Shown here: one piece after another, positions 39,990 to 64,000 of the stretch
How positions within the stretch are numbered: position 1 is the stretch's first letter
How the letters are laid out: every line of letters begins with the position of its first letter
NCBI RefSeq assembly: GCF_051622035.1
Contig: NC_135357.1
Span: forward strand, 16,793,001 to 16,857,000
Length of the DNA: 64,000 bases
Source: Arctopsyche grandis
Taxonomy: Eukaryota; Arthropoda; Insecta; Trichoptera; Hydropsychidae
Direction: 5' to 3'
Position numbers and translations under genes: made by a program
The notes under the pieces: model-generated
Database searches by the model: none
The model's input: the letters and a program-made list of their open reading frames with translations, nothing else
What the model was told of the DNA's origin: nothing

Positions 39990-41715
39990 CTGCCTCCACA
40001 CCTCGCCTTTACCACATATCGGACACTCGGACAAGTGGCATCGTTTCACACCGAGTAATAAAACCATGTAATTAATCCCAAAACCCCCATTTAAAAATAC
40101 ACACACCCTCCCCCAGCATACATATATACTCGATGTGATTTGTAAAATTAAAAGTATTTTTCCACGGAGTCTCTACGATTAAAAATCATTAAAAAAATAA
40201 AATAATAAAAAGTGCAATCGTTCAAATCGTAGAGTTTGTACATTAGCGGTGAGTCAGTATATAAATAAAGTTGTAAAATATAAATATAATAATGAAGAGA
40301 AAATGGTATTCGAAAGACTGTTCCGAGGACGCAAGCAGACTGGCAACACTAACGAGGATGAAATTGTTCCTAAATGAAAACTAGTCTGTAATTCTACATA
40401 ATCTGCATCAATCTTGTTGCGAAATTCCATAGTTAATAAACCGTGTGCACGATGATCATAGTGGATATTAATAATTGAGTAGTAGCATCAGACGTGGGGG
40501 CCGAGCGTCCTCTATAGATCTATGTATTGCATTCTATTTCAATTTGTCCTACAGTTGTACCTATAATTATATTTAAAAAAAACCATTATCAGCAGTAGTA
40601 CATAGATTGACCATAGTATTATTATGAAAAATCAGTTTGAAGTAATTAAAATTAGGATGTTCACTAAATTTACTCAAAAAGTATATATATTAGGTATAAT
40701 TTACCTCTCTCTCTCTCTCTATCTCTCTCTGTAACATGTTTACATAAAAACCCAGTGTATAGTAAATTATCATCAGTATTAGTTGATAAGGTGACAAAAC
40801 GGATGGTGATACCGGTGGACACTTAATAAACACTTTATAAATAGATGAATCTGATATAAGCATTTGTGCGAGAAGAGCAAGCACTCTCCCATCTCTAGTG
40901 GTTAAGTATTTTAGCATGTAAGCACTATCGGGCCCGAGGCAATGATCTGTGAACCTGTGATACACACCTGAGCCAACGGAGGGCTGATGTTTTGTAATAT
41001 TTTTAAAAATTAAAACATGTCGAATAATCACCGTCACCACTATTTATTATAAAGCATTTCTTTTGTACTGTGGCTGCTCTATAGCGATCGTACACAGTCA
41101 AATTGTGTATAAAAAATATTATATTATAATATACGTATATGCTAATTTCAAAATCATAATGCTGATTTTATTTATTTATTTATTTGGAAAGTTCAAATGA
41201 ACCTTCAGTATTAAAAATATCGTGTTCAAGTATGTATGTCCGAGTACAAAATATTTTATTTGCAATATTAAGAGAAGTGCATATCACGAGGAAATTATTT
41301 AATAATATTGTAATATAACTTACATATACTACATTTCAAAAGTAGATTGATGAGAAATTTTTCGAGGCAATGCCTCAACAAACCACTTTAAAATCGATGA
41401 AGCTGATAATTGATACTAAAACTGCTTGAATAAACATGTTTTATTTATTTTTTATATGCATCTTGCTGTGGCAATTAGTATATCAATCAACGATATTCAT
41501 ATCACATTTGAACTTTCGCACAATAAAAGCATTTCGATGAAACGGAACAGCATTTAAAATTGAAATTATCATATATTGCATTTCTACTGTGTTGCGGTTA
41601 ATTTATAGTTGCAAATGTGTAATATATTTGTTCCCACGACCGAATCTATAGTGATTATTTAAACGTATATGTATTAATTGATATGCAAACCGAGTCTCCG
41701 TTGAATTTATATATG

Positions 41716-41758
<43 letters not shown>

Positions 41759-42400
41759 CACTTATATATCACACATTTCGATTTTATTATTATTGTACAT
41801 AATAAAAACTGTGACTGTAATAGATATTTGATGTAAAAATGAATATATTATATGTTTCTAAAAGTATTGATATGAATGAATCTTGATTACGTTGATGAAA
41901 TCATACGAATTGCGAATTTTATATTTGATACGGTGAAGTTTATGTTTGAGATTATTCGAGTTTTTTTTTATTTATGAACCGAGTTTCCGCCCAACAAGCA
42001 TAACAATTTTTTATCTTAAATTTTACATTATAATTTAATTTAATTGAAAAAAGCAAATATTTAAATATACATATATGTGTATATATTACACAAAAAAGAA
42101 TATATACATATATATTATTGAATATATACAAATATAAAATGAATTATATTGTTACCCTTAAAACGAGACTTTTATTTTACTCCAACACTGACGTGTATGT
42201 GTGGCATTATTACGATTATATTATATTATTATCATCATATTTGTACATAAGTATTATTAGATATGTAATTTTATGGAAATATTTTATCTATTATTATTAT
42301 TATTATTATTGTAATTGTACTATCAGTGACTGCCTAAAACAATATTGTAATCAGATTGGAAATATCAAAAAGAAGAGGACGAATAAATAAATGTGTGCTT
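39990..42400 (+). other. Probable spalt 3' UTR and end region
   Basis: This AT-rich noncoding sequence has a (CT)n tract (40705-40730), (AT)n (about 41718-41753) and (TAT)n (about 42290-42313). Candidate AATAAA signals include those near 40265 and 42382. No gene is seen. The last good signal lies close to the 3' end of Rpn7 on the other strand, so transcripts probably converge here. Confidence 0.45.
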
Positions 42401-42454
42401 AATTCATAAAATATAATAAATTATTGTCAATCCCTAAACCCATCCTTCCTCGAC

Positions 42455-42520
42455 GAAGACATGTAAAAAATAAAACCAACATATTTTGAAGACATGTAAA
42501 AAATAAAACCAACATATTTT
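42455..42520. repeat. 33-bp tandem duplication carrying AATAAA
   Basis: Two perfect copies (42455-42487, 42488-42520), each starting GAAGACATGTAAAAAATAAA, lie between the convergent spalt and Rpn7 3' ends. Each copy carries a plus-strand AATAAA, so it duplicates a possible polyadenylation signal. Confidence 0.9.
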
Positions 42521-42756
42521 ACAGAATTACTTTATTGCCATAAATTTAATAACACATTCAATTTTATAATTTTGAATGATAATTTTCACTTAAATTTATA
42601 AAAAATATTAAACAGTTGTGTGTGTTCTGCAATATTTAAATAAAATATAATCCAACATTTGGAAAAGACATCTGAATATTTGTTAAGATTTGCTTTAGCC
42701 ACTTGACTAATTAAAATTAATTTCAGTACAAAAGAATATCAAGTATTTTAAAAGCC

Positions 42757-45293
42757 TTAAAAATTAATAACACTGGCTAATTTCTTCACTCTATTCAAAA
42801 GTAGATCTCCTTCACGAATAATGCCTTGATATAGGGCGCTTCTATCCGTGGCACCTGGAGTACTACTACCAGCTCCGCCACCAACAACAGCTACACCATT
42901 TGCAGCACCAGTAATCACACAACCGTTAACTGCATCAATTCGGCATTGCAGACGACCTGCGGCAGTAAATCTAAACCAAAAGATTAAACAGTACAGCCAC
43001 CACCCTTTAAATATCAAACAAAACATACAAATATTTTCATGATCAAATATTTACCTTGAAATTTCATCCTCGATATATTCTCTAGAGAGGCCGAATGTAG
43101 TAGCAATATTATTGAGACTGAGACTACGGTAAGCGCGCAACAATTGTATATATGCTTTAATGCGCATCTCGCGAACGTAATAGTGATAGTGAGGATGGAA
43201 TACAGGATCAGTACAAATTTGAGTCTCAACCTAAGCAAAAATAGTAAAAATTAGACTCTCAATTCATAACAATAACTGAAAGTTAAATAGGAAAATAACA
43301 CACCCAAGCAAGACTCTTCATAAAATCGGCGTAGCGACACTCATGAAGAGACTCTACGAATTCTCTCAACTCGGGAAATTGGCATCTCAATGCTTGAACT
43401 GTGGCGCCTTGTTTCTGCAGAGTAGTCTGTAATTCGTGCCTGGCCAGAGCTATCATGCATGCCAAGACACAATATTGAACGATTGTACCTGAAAATATTT
43501 TGATTGAATATAAAATTGGATTCTAAATGATAAAATGTAATAATTGTATTGATGACCAAACCGAGCAAAATGGCAAAGTTTGAAAACGATTGGATAAGAA
43601 CCCAAACTTCGTCAGGCGACAAAATCGATTCTGAACTAAGAGGTTAGTAATAAAAATAAATAAATTATTACCAAAGTCAACCAATTCGTAAGATTCGAAA
43701 GTGGAGACACAATCGATGAAAAGTTCGGCAGCGTGGGTGTAATCTCGCACTGAAAGACAATATATTGCTTCATATGCTTTCAATTTGTTACGAGACCTCC
43801 AATCTCCACCGCGATCGACCAGCTCATGCGCCTGGAAAATATTAAATAAGTTTGGTAATATTAAGAAGAAGCCAACTATATGTATTTTCTGTAGACTTGT
43901 AAGAATTTTTAGAAGTTGACCTTCTTTGGGGCCATCTATATACATATGTTTTCTATTGTCAAGATAAGTATATGGAAAACATTTTTTTTCATACAATTTT
44001 CTTGTAAAAGAAGCTAATTTTATATAAGCAACAGCATGGATTAGTGGTGAGCATATAATGCTTTCAAAATGAGTTTTCACAGATTCAATCCATGTACGGT
44101 ACTGCTGACCAGACATTGGATATATTGATCATTTACTATCAGAGTTTGCCAATTTATCTGAACTCATTTGAAAGGATTCCAACAAATTGACAACCTTGTC
44201 CTATTTCTTCTGCATATCAATATATAAAATTCTGCTAAAATGTTTGTTAAATGTATCCATAGATGCTTCTATGATGTTCTACAAATTGTTTTATCGGCTT
44301 TTGTAAGTGGCCAGGAAGGCGCATTGAGGTTTACCTGCTAGGCCTTCGTGGTATATTTATAATAATAATAACAATAACAATGAAATGACCAGTGTGACCT
44401 GACAGGTTGCCCCAAAGCGTCACACCAGTTTTACATAACAAAAGAAAGAAAATAACAAAATAAAAATTTCAATCATTCATTCATTCAAATAGTCTCGTGT
44501 TGAGTCTCAAGAAACTAACCGTTATACGTTAAATACGTATACGTTAAATTTAAAAACATCTTATATTTGGTTTAGTCATTGTTGGAAACCATAGTCTTAT
44601 CCGGTCAATATCATTTTCATATCCATTGAATACATCAATCACACTACTATAGGTTACTATGTATAAGTCTGTACAGACATATCTAACAGTTGATTGAAAT
44701 GAAATTCATTTCTTATAGCCAAATTGAAGTATAACTACCTTGTGGATAGCTTTTCCCATATCTTTAACATTGCAGCCGTGAAAGTAAGCAATACGGAAAA
44801 GTGCGAAAACAGCATCTAAGCGTTTGTTGGTAGTGAGTGATGTATCTTCAGATTTGCTTATAGCGAGTGCCGTGGCTTCGGTTTTGTCACCAATGGAGCA
44901 CAAGTATTCCAATCTGAAAATATCAATAATCGATTGGGTTACAAAATGTGCACACACAACGAGGAATGTAGAAAGCAATTTCGAGGGGTGGGGGTGGGGG
45001 TGGGGGTGGTATAACCTCTGTGGCCAATGAGGCGTGTCGGTGTCGTCGTCCTTCAGCTCGTCCAGTTTGGTCTGCACTTTGGCCTGGATGGCGGCCAGCC
45101 TGGGTTCGGCCGGCCACGAGAACTGTTTGGCCAACGAGACGTACCAGGGAGCCATCTCCAGCTGGAGGACGCGCGACTTCAACTCGGTCTGCAGCGCCGC
45201 GTCGCCGGGCCGCAGCGAAGCCCGGAATCGCAGTTTCGACAAACACATGTACTCCGGGGTGACTCCCTCGGCCGGGTCCATGCTGCTACACAA
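42757..45293 (-). CDS. Rpn7: 26S proteasome lid subunit Rpn7 / PSMD6 (6 exons), divergent
   Basis: Exons in transcript order: 45293-45016, 44913-44739, 43831-43672, 43488-43304, 43230-43055, 42970-42757. Phases all join; about 395 residues against about 389 in human PSMD6. Family landmarks are EYLCSIGDKTEA, GGDWRSRNKLKAYEA, AAELFIDCVSTFESYELVD, HYYVREMRIKAYIQLLRAYR and SREYIEDEISRFTAAGRLQC (PCI domain), ending GDLLLNRVKKLASVINF. Rpn7 is a PCI-domain scaffold of the regulatory-particle lid that degrades ubiquitinated proteins. Oddities: the conserved acidic helix before EYLCxIGDK (EDAEKNLGE in human) is missing, and the usual ETNRPD-NWQYQ loop is replaced by a Gly/Ala-rich stretch (VAVVGGGAGSS). 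It may be a divergent paralogue. The ATG at 45293 is taken; a second at 45281 is also possible. Confidence 0.88.
44308..44366 (+). repeat. Copy of the CCAGGAAGGCGCATT SINE-tail repeat
   Basis: GGCCAGGAAGGCGCATTGAG, then GCCTTCGTGG and an (AATAATAAC)n tail. It is the same module as at about 16515-16562 and lies in Rpn7 intron 2, antisense to that gene. Confidence 0.6.
44985..45009 (+). repeat. GGGGTG tandem, G-quadruplex candidate
   Basis: Four runs of four or five G separated by single T, ending GGTGG. It lies in Rpn7 intron 1, within 10 bases of the exon 1 donor. G-runs are on the template strand of Rpn7, so the pre-mRNA carries the CCCCAC form. Confidence 0.85.
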
Positions 45294-46632
45294 TTTGACA
45301 ACTTTTGACTGGAACTTTTCTCACCGCTTCGGCACTTCCTTCCACCGCACCAAAGACAAGTCAACTGTCAAAAGTCTGCAACTCACGCCGAGTCGCGCTC
45401 TCGTCGAGGTCCAAACCACTGCAAACTACAGCCATTTTATTTACTTATGGAATTACACTTTTGGCGTTTAATAAATTAAATTAATTATATGTAGCTAATT
45501 AAATAACACATTAAATAATAATAATAATAATGACTTTTTTCCAAACGATAAAATGGATAGTGTTTATGTCGGAGCATCGCAACGTGGTGATCGCGGAACT
45601 TGTAGTAGCGCATAACACCATATATAGGTAGATCTAACGCGTGCGAGCGAGATCGCGTGTGAGGTTTGCGTGGCTCTGGTTTATATATATAGAAAATAAA
45701 AAAAATATAATATGTAGATTGGCTAGTATGGAAATTATATGTCTATGGGGCCTTCGACATAATATGTAGTCAAGATTTACTAACAGTATCAGCCGTATAC
45801 GGGAGCTGGATACGGGTGATATTGTTAGTAATATTGACTGTATCGAAGGCCCCTATGTGAAAACTGCGTGCTGTCAGTTGTAGAAAGAGGGAATACGTAC
45901 ATGGTACATATGTATGTGTATTAGACAGAATGATAAACTCAGTTATGTTTTAACGAAATTATTGTTCATTGATATATAAATTGGACACGTATATTATACT
46001 AATTATGGGATTGAAATACAGATATATAGTACAACAAAAATTAAAAATGTAAATAAATAAATATGTTGATAAATAATAAAAAATAATAGCTGCTGCAGCA
46101 AAAAAACAATTTGACGATAAAGGTCTGTTCATACCTATCCAGCACGACCCGTATCCTGCAGGTGTCATGCAAGTGCGGATAGTATTCTTTGGTACATTAT
46201 ATGGACGTATTCATACTCCATTCACGCATGCGCATCATTGATAACGTTAGAAGGCTGATTTTATCTTAAGAATGACATCAACGTGAGGTACGTGACTTTC
46301 CACAAATATCTGCAACGCACTGCCACCTTTTAGTAGCCCGAAAAAAGCAAAGTAGCAGTTTTTGTATTGTACCCTTATCTTCTTTATAGTATTCTGCCTA
46401 TGTCTCATCCAGAATTCTCCAGTATAAAAATAAAATAGTTGTCTCTTCACATGATAGTCATAAATCATACGATTGTCTTCGATTGTTTGGATTAATATAT
46501 ATTTTTTAAAATGATAATTTTTTTAAGTGGTAACACTTTTGTTTTTGACAGTTCGGTTCTTTGTACTCTATTGGGCGTCTGTTGCTTTAGGTTGTTCTTT
46601 GCGAGTGCTAATTCTGTCAACTAAATTGAATT
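45294..46632. promoter_or_regulatory. Divergent intergenic region between Rpn7 and FRG1
   Basis: This 1.3 kb separates the start codons of the two oppositely transcribed genes. The Rpn7-proximal 130 bp is CpG-containing and free of repeats; the middle holds a fold-back element (45747-45853). Core promoters presumably lie at each edge. No TATA box is convincing. Confidence 0.4.
45747..45853. mobile_element. Fold-back MITE with GGGGCCTTCGA ends
   Basis: GGGGCCTTCGACATAATATG at the left and GGGGCCTTCGATACAGTCAA (reverse complement of the right) form arms of about 45 bp with mismatches around a short centre. TAT flanks both sides as a possible 3-bp target duplication. The superfamily is unassigned. 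Confidence 0.65.
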
Positions 46633-47750
46633 ATGTCTGAATACGATGGTGTGCGTAGAGGAAAGTTGATATTGAAAGGCCACGACAACAAGTAACTATT
46701 TTATATTGATTACTGCTATTATTAGGTTAAGTTTTTGTTCTTTTCTCTAATGTACTATAATATATACACCATTATCACACTCACTCGTCTAGGTCAAGAA
46801 AGAGGAAACATAAAAAAAGCTCACATAAAGAAGTAGACGAAGAAGCTGCAAAGATAGATGCCGATGCTCTAAACCATGGAGGGTGGTGGCTCGTACAAAA
46901 CTTAGAAGATATTAAGGGATGTGTTGCTATAGAATGGGGAGGTGCATACGTGGCTGCACTGGACAGTGGACTTCTGGCTCTTGGGCCTCCACGTGGTACA
47001 GATGGTCCAGCACCTGAGGAGATATTAACTGCAGTACCCGCTGGATCGCGTAGTGTTGCTTTTAAATCAGGTTATGGAAAATATCTTAGTGTAGATCAAG
47101 CTGGTCATATAATAGCACGCTCCGATGCTGTAGGACCATTAGAGCACTGGGAACCCGTCTGGGAAAATGGTATGAGCTTTATTTTATAATTTGATTTAAT
47201 TTAATATGTGTTGGTAAATGATTCATTATATCATTTATGATTTATGTGTTTTTATTTTAGGTAAAACTGCCATATTGAGTGGTTTGGGTACATTTATTAC
47301 TATAGATGAGGACGATTCTCTCATTGCTAAAAACAAAAAAGCTTCTGATGCAGAATATTGTACCATACGCTCATCAGCTTCCAGAATAGTTGATACCAAA
47401 TCAAACGTGCCATCTGAAGAAAGGGGGAATCTTGACGAAATCGAAGAGAATTATGTGTAAGTATATTTAATTTATTAAAATAAATGTTACTACTCTTTTG
47501 TTCACTTTTTGATAACTATTGATTTTTATCTTTTACATTATTAAAAAAACAATAAATGTTTCCTGATGCTTTGTTATTTTTTTTTTTTAATATGAATTTC
47601 AGGAAAAAATTCCAGAAGTTTCAAGATAAAAAACTTAAAATTAATCAAGACAGCCGTGACAATTTAATGACTGCTAGGGTTGAAGGAAATCTTCATGAGA
47701 CCTTGTTGGATAGAAGAAGCAAAATGAAAGCAGACCGATATTGCAAATAA
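46633..47750 (+). CDS. FRG1: FRG1 homologue (4 exons)
   Basis: Exons 46633-46691, 46793-47169, 47261-47456, 47603-47750 join in phase to 259 residues, against 258 in human FRG1. It opens MSEYDGVRRGKLILKG, then a Lys/Arg-rich nuclear localisation region (KSRKRKHKKSSHKE, residues 20-33). A beta-trefoil fascin-like domain follows (GGWWLVQNLEDIKGCVAIEW, AFKSGYGKYLSVDQAGHIIA, SDAVGPLEHWEPVWENGK), and it ends with the strongly conserved KKFQKFQDKKLKI and LHETLLDRRSKMKADRYCK. The family is nuclear/nucleolar, binds RNA and F-actin and is linked to pre-mRNA splicing. The start is supported by matching length and the family N-terminal pattern. A polyadenylation signal AATAAA occurs near 47911. Confidence 0.96.
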
Positions 47751-49300
47751 ATTATTCTTACATACACTACAATGTTAGCACATATTTTAGAATATTTTAT
47801 AAAGGATCCATATTTATAAATGTAGTGTACACATTTAATTTATAATTAATTTTATTGTGTGTAATTAATTTTCTATCCACTGTTTTTGAAGGTTTGCTTA
47901 TGACTAACAATGAAATAAAATTATTTTCGATCTTTATAGTGTTGTATATTATGAATTATAGTCATTAAAATTCATGTTTTTGTGCCAAATAGTCATTTTT
48001 ACAAGGTTTATATTAAGTTTTATTATTAAATACGACTATAAGGTAATTATGGAGAAATTTTTTTTTTCAAATACATTTAAAGTAAGCACTCACTGATTAA
48101 TATATTTTAAAGCTAATGGAAGAGTCTTACATTGCTATTGGATTAGAGTGAATAAGATTTTCATTACTGTTGATATACATAATTTAACATTAGAATCTAG
48201 AACATTAGAACTACAGACGAGACTGAAAACTATGGTTTCCCTATTTTGGTTATTTGGCCAAGTTCGTCACTATCTTGATCCATATACAAATTGGAATACC
48301 TAAGTAATTAGATATGTAAAAGTTTTTTTTGTCTAAAATAAGGAGCGAAAATAATACCAGTGGCGTACAGTGAGTGTTGATATCGAATACGGGCTCGGTG
48401 ATTATTGGGGCCATCGACACCAACAAAATTTTCCATATCCAGTTTCCATATTGCAACCCGTGGTTGCTATTTAGGAACTGGTTATGGAAAAAAATTGTAA
48501 ATAATATTGTAGGTGTTGACGGCCCCATAGCGCTCGCCCAAAAGTCACTAAAATCTCTATAACGGAACATATGGCAGCCGAAAAGTCCATCATACTAACG
48601 AAAACTCGAGTGTCAAATATTCCGTATTCGCGATATTCGTGGCAAAAATTGTCTTTTGGGCGATCGCAATGTGCGTAATAATCCAATTACCCGAATATGC
48701 TTTGTAAAAAACGAAAAAAGTTTTTATTACAATTTGTTGGTTAATGTTGTCAAATAAAAATGGTTAAATCTGTTTTTAAATCATTTGGAAAGTTTTTTAT
48801 ATTCATATTTTTTATTTGTAATTTGTTTTAGTTGAAAATATAGTATTAGAGAGCGAAGAAAATCTAATTTTGTATGAGTGAGTAAAATCTAATATCTAAA
48901 CATTACAAATTGGTTATTTCAAACAATTGTGATGTAATTTGAAGAGGTTTAATTGTTTACAAAGTTATCAAAAATTTGATTAAGCATTGCCAGAGCTTTT
49001 TTCCCATGTAACGCGATGGAGCGGCACCTTTTTTCTCGGCATTTTTTTATGTTTCAAACGAATATTCTATATAATAAAGTTTGAGTATAATCTCTTCAAA
49101 TAAAAAACTTAACAATAAGTGAGATCCGGCACCTTTTTTTTCAAAAAAAGTCTTGAACAGTAACCAAAATAAATTGATTTGAACGAAGGTTGCGATACTC
49201 ATTCACGAGGAGACTAAAGTATATAGAAACACCTCAGGAGTGGGGAAAAAGTGTGGTGATAATTTTAAGAACCTTAATATAGCATTAATAGTATGTATAA
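47751..49300. other. FRG1 3' region and AT-rich spacer
   Basis: This is AT-rich sequence without a supported gene. It holds the FRG1 3' UTR (AATAAA near 47911) and an inverted-repeat element at 48407-48526. Reading frames here are short and antisense/sense mirrored over the inverted repeat. Confidence 0.5.
48407..48526. mobile_element. Fold-back element with GGGGCC ends
   Basis: GGGGCCATCGACACCAACAA at the left is mirrored by GGGGCCGTCAACACCTACAA (reverse complement of the right), with pairing continuing through TTCCATA..CCAGTT. Its ends resemble the element at 45747-45853 (GGGGCC[A/T]TCGAC), suggesting one family with two copies in the window. Surrounding sequence (CAGTGGCG at 48359) may belong to a larger element. 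Confidence 0.6.
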
Positions 49301-49335
49301 TATGTGAATATTTATTTAATTTATTTGACCCGAGA

Positions 49336-49700
49336 TGGGAACACTCGATTGATTTGTTATTTTGAACGGTCGTCGAACACGAGGCTTAGGCCAAAGCCGA
49401 AGCGAGACAGAAGTCAGCGAGTGAGCGAGAGCGGAAAAGCTCTGAAGAGAGCTGCAGCGGCGCCGCGGGGCTCCGCGCCCCCCGCGCCCCGCCCCCCCAC
49501 CACCCCACCACCCCTCCGCTCGCAATCACAAATGCTGACGGTGAATATGCGCGCATCGTCATATCCCATGCCTCGTTTGTTCATCGTTGTGCGTCGTGAC
49601 AGTTGACATCGAATGACAGTTCCCGTGACGTTATCGACACCACCCCGCCCCCCTTCCCCTCGTTCCCTTCATCCTTCCTACCATTTCTGGTCTCCCATCA
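49336..49700 (+). promoter_or_regulatory. Probable bchs promoter and 5' noncoding exon region
   Basis: A GC- and CpG-rich block (peak at about 49455-49520, a long C/G run) lies in AT-rich DNA 1.8 kb upstream of the bchs start codon. The first bchs coding exon is preceded by an intron acceptor (CTATTCTTTCAG at 51506), so an upstream noncoding exon must exist, and this island is the best candidate. The exact donor was not identified. Confidence 0.45.
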
Positions 49701-51506
49701 GGGTGATTTTAACCGTGGACGATTATTCCATAGCCATTATTGCATTTTCAGATTCAAATCGATAATTTGTTCTGTCAACATTTTGTACACAATTGGTAAA
49801 GCTTATAGAACGCTGACCTCTGATTATAGTGTTGACATACGATTGTCATCTATATATATATGAAATTCTAGCGAGTAACTTGTATTTTTCATTTTGCGCA
49901 ATTGCGTCAGTAGTTGACTTTAAGTTCAATTATATCATATTAATTTTAAGTATATTTTAATCAGGGTTGCCAGACGTTCCTATTCTAGTGGGACTGTACC
50001 GAGTTCAATAGACAAATCACAAGTCCCGCATTGCCTCTGAAAAGCCCGACAACAAAATTTGCATATTTACAAAAATACAATATTTCAAAAGTAACAAATT
50101 TCAATCCATTTAAGTCTTGTCGTTAAACCAAACATGAAAATCGAATTTTCTTCAATTGAAGAATTAACAAAATTATTCTATACCAAGATGTCTGTTTATT
50201 AAACAAATTTTTACTGAAGCAAACGAGAATAAAACATTGTGTGAGAAATGGATAATATTTTTTTAAAGATCATTCCGCTTGCAATAATGTATATAGACTT
50301 GTGGATCACAATTTGCGAAATAATATTTAGCCTAATGAGTGCAACCTAGGGAAAGGAGAGAAACGGATTATTATTAAAAACCGTAAAAGCTGAATTAATG
50401 CAATTGCAATGACTGTAGACAATTTTTATCAAGCAAAGCTGGCGAACATATTTTGAAACAAGTTAAAAGCTAGGAAACTTTTAATAAACTTGTTATGATT
50501 GCATAATTTTTTGTATTTAAACCAAAATATAATTCCTGTAATTGTTCCATTATATTTTAATAACTATGATTTATGTGGATTATTAAGTGACTATTTTTTT
50601 ATTTGTTCTCATCTACATATATACATACTTATGTAGTTATGTACTTATTTACATACATTATTATTTAATTAAAAATATTTTTTTCTTAATTTCTTCATTA
50701 ATTTGTTAAACATAGTTTTTTTGTTGATCGTTCGAAACAGTGAATGTCCTGATCTTTAATTTTGGAAATCTGGCAATCCTGATTGTAATTGAAAATGATG
50801 CCTTCAACTCTTGAACTATGTTCAAATCAAATATCCGATGTTTTTTTTTAAATTAAGTTACCCGATTGCTAAAGGAAACATGATAAGGAGATAATTTTTT
50901 ATTTTAGATACATATTTCGACATAAAAGTCAAATACTAATCGACTTTATACAATATTTATTTTATATGCTATAAATATGGACGAAGTTTTGCACGTTATT
51001 AAAAAAAAACATAAAAAAATGCTATAGCCAAGTTCCATTAGATAAAACGATGTCTATACATTTAATCTAGGCCAAGAATTCTATTTGAGGTTTATTTTGT
51101 TGCTTTCGATAATATTTTGAAGCAAATTTCTCAATTTGCGTCTTACGAAATATCGTGTATGGAAAGTGAGCTATGACTCATTACCACTTATAATATGTTT
51201 AAATTGAACTCAGTTATCATTTGGCATTTGCCAAGTAAAGTGCATTGAACGTTCTATTTGTTACTGTGTCATAAGCTTCAAATTATTATTGTTTATATGT
51301 ACATAAATACATTTGTAATATAAAATCAAATCATTTTATTGTTATGGAAGGTGGCTTAAAGAAAAGTGGAATTATGATGTAAATTATGTTTTGTTATCTA
51401 TTATGACTGTGTTTTCCTTTGTATCGTTGAATATTATATACAGATTAAATATGAAGTAATAGAAATGTTATAAATACATTCAAACATTTTTTATCTATTC
51501 TTTCAG
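49701..51506 (+). other. Probable first intron of bchs
   Basis: 1.8 kb of AT-rich sequence lies between the GC-rich island and the acceptor before the first coding exon. No gene, array or clear transposon was recognised in it. Confidence 0.35.
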
Positions 51507-51528
51507 TAAAGGCAAAAATATATTCAAG

Positions 51529-64000
<12,472 letters not shown>

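Noticed and set aside
43523-44116. 197-codon minus-strand frame as a separate protein
   Set aside because: Only 43831-43672 is the Rpn7 exon. The rest is intron read-through on both sides of good splice sites.
45034-45471. 145-codon plus-strand frame across the Rpn7 promoter and first exon
   Set aside because: It is antisense to a well-supported Rpn7 exon and has no family features.

Overview
This is nuclear DNA from an insect. The evidence is AT-rich intergenic sequence full of (TA)n and ACATATGTATGT-type simple repeats, short GT-AG introns, and four protein genes whose closest recognisable relatives are animal and insect ones. The coding regions stand out as GC-rich or codon-structured islands. 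I cannot fix the order from the sequence alone; a holometabolan (moth, caddisfly or fly relative) is plausible.

Layout. Positions 1-26.9 kb hold no gene I can support. This long upstream flank of spalt carries decayed mobile DNA (a LINE reverse-transcriptase tail, a hAT transposase tail, tRNA-headed SINEs, a MITE), two GC-rich islands and one dense cluster of CGACAAT/ATTGTCG motifs. From 27.2 to 40.0 kb, plus strand, lies a spalt/SALL zinc-finger transcription factor gene in seven coding exons with nine C2H2 fingers arranged 2+3+2+2. Its introns are crowded with small hAT-like inverted-repeat elements. Its 3' UTR probably runs to about 42.4 kb, where it meets the 3' end of the minus-strand gene Rpn7 (PSMD6), 45.29-42.76 kb, six exons. 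FRG1, plus strand, 46.63-47.75 kb, four exons, starts about 1.3 kb from Rpn7 in a head-to-head arrangement. From 51.5 kb to the right edge is a large part of blue cheese (bchs/WDFY3/Alfy), of which 40 coding exons, about 2,800 codons, are visible up to the middle of the BEACH domain. The remaining BEACH, WD40 and FYVE parts lie beyond the window.

How the genes relate. They are not a functional cluster: a developmental transcription factor with a large regulatory flank sits beside three housekeeping genes (proteasome lid, nuclear RNA/actin factor, autophagy scaffold). The gene architecture differs sharply: bchs has mostly 67-150 bp introns, while spalt has 1-2.4 kb introns filled with repeats.

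Most worth checking: two predicted in-frame cassette exons. One, in bchs, is 93 bp and hydrophobic, just before the PH-BEACH module. The other, in spalt, is 108 bp, lies in a fold-back element, and would split a zinc finger. Also of note are an unusually divergent Rpn7, an ATGA-overlapping upstream ORF at the proposed spalt start, and at least three hAT-like elements with recognisable 8-bp target duplications in spalt introns.
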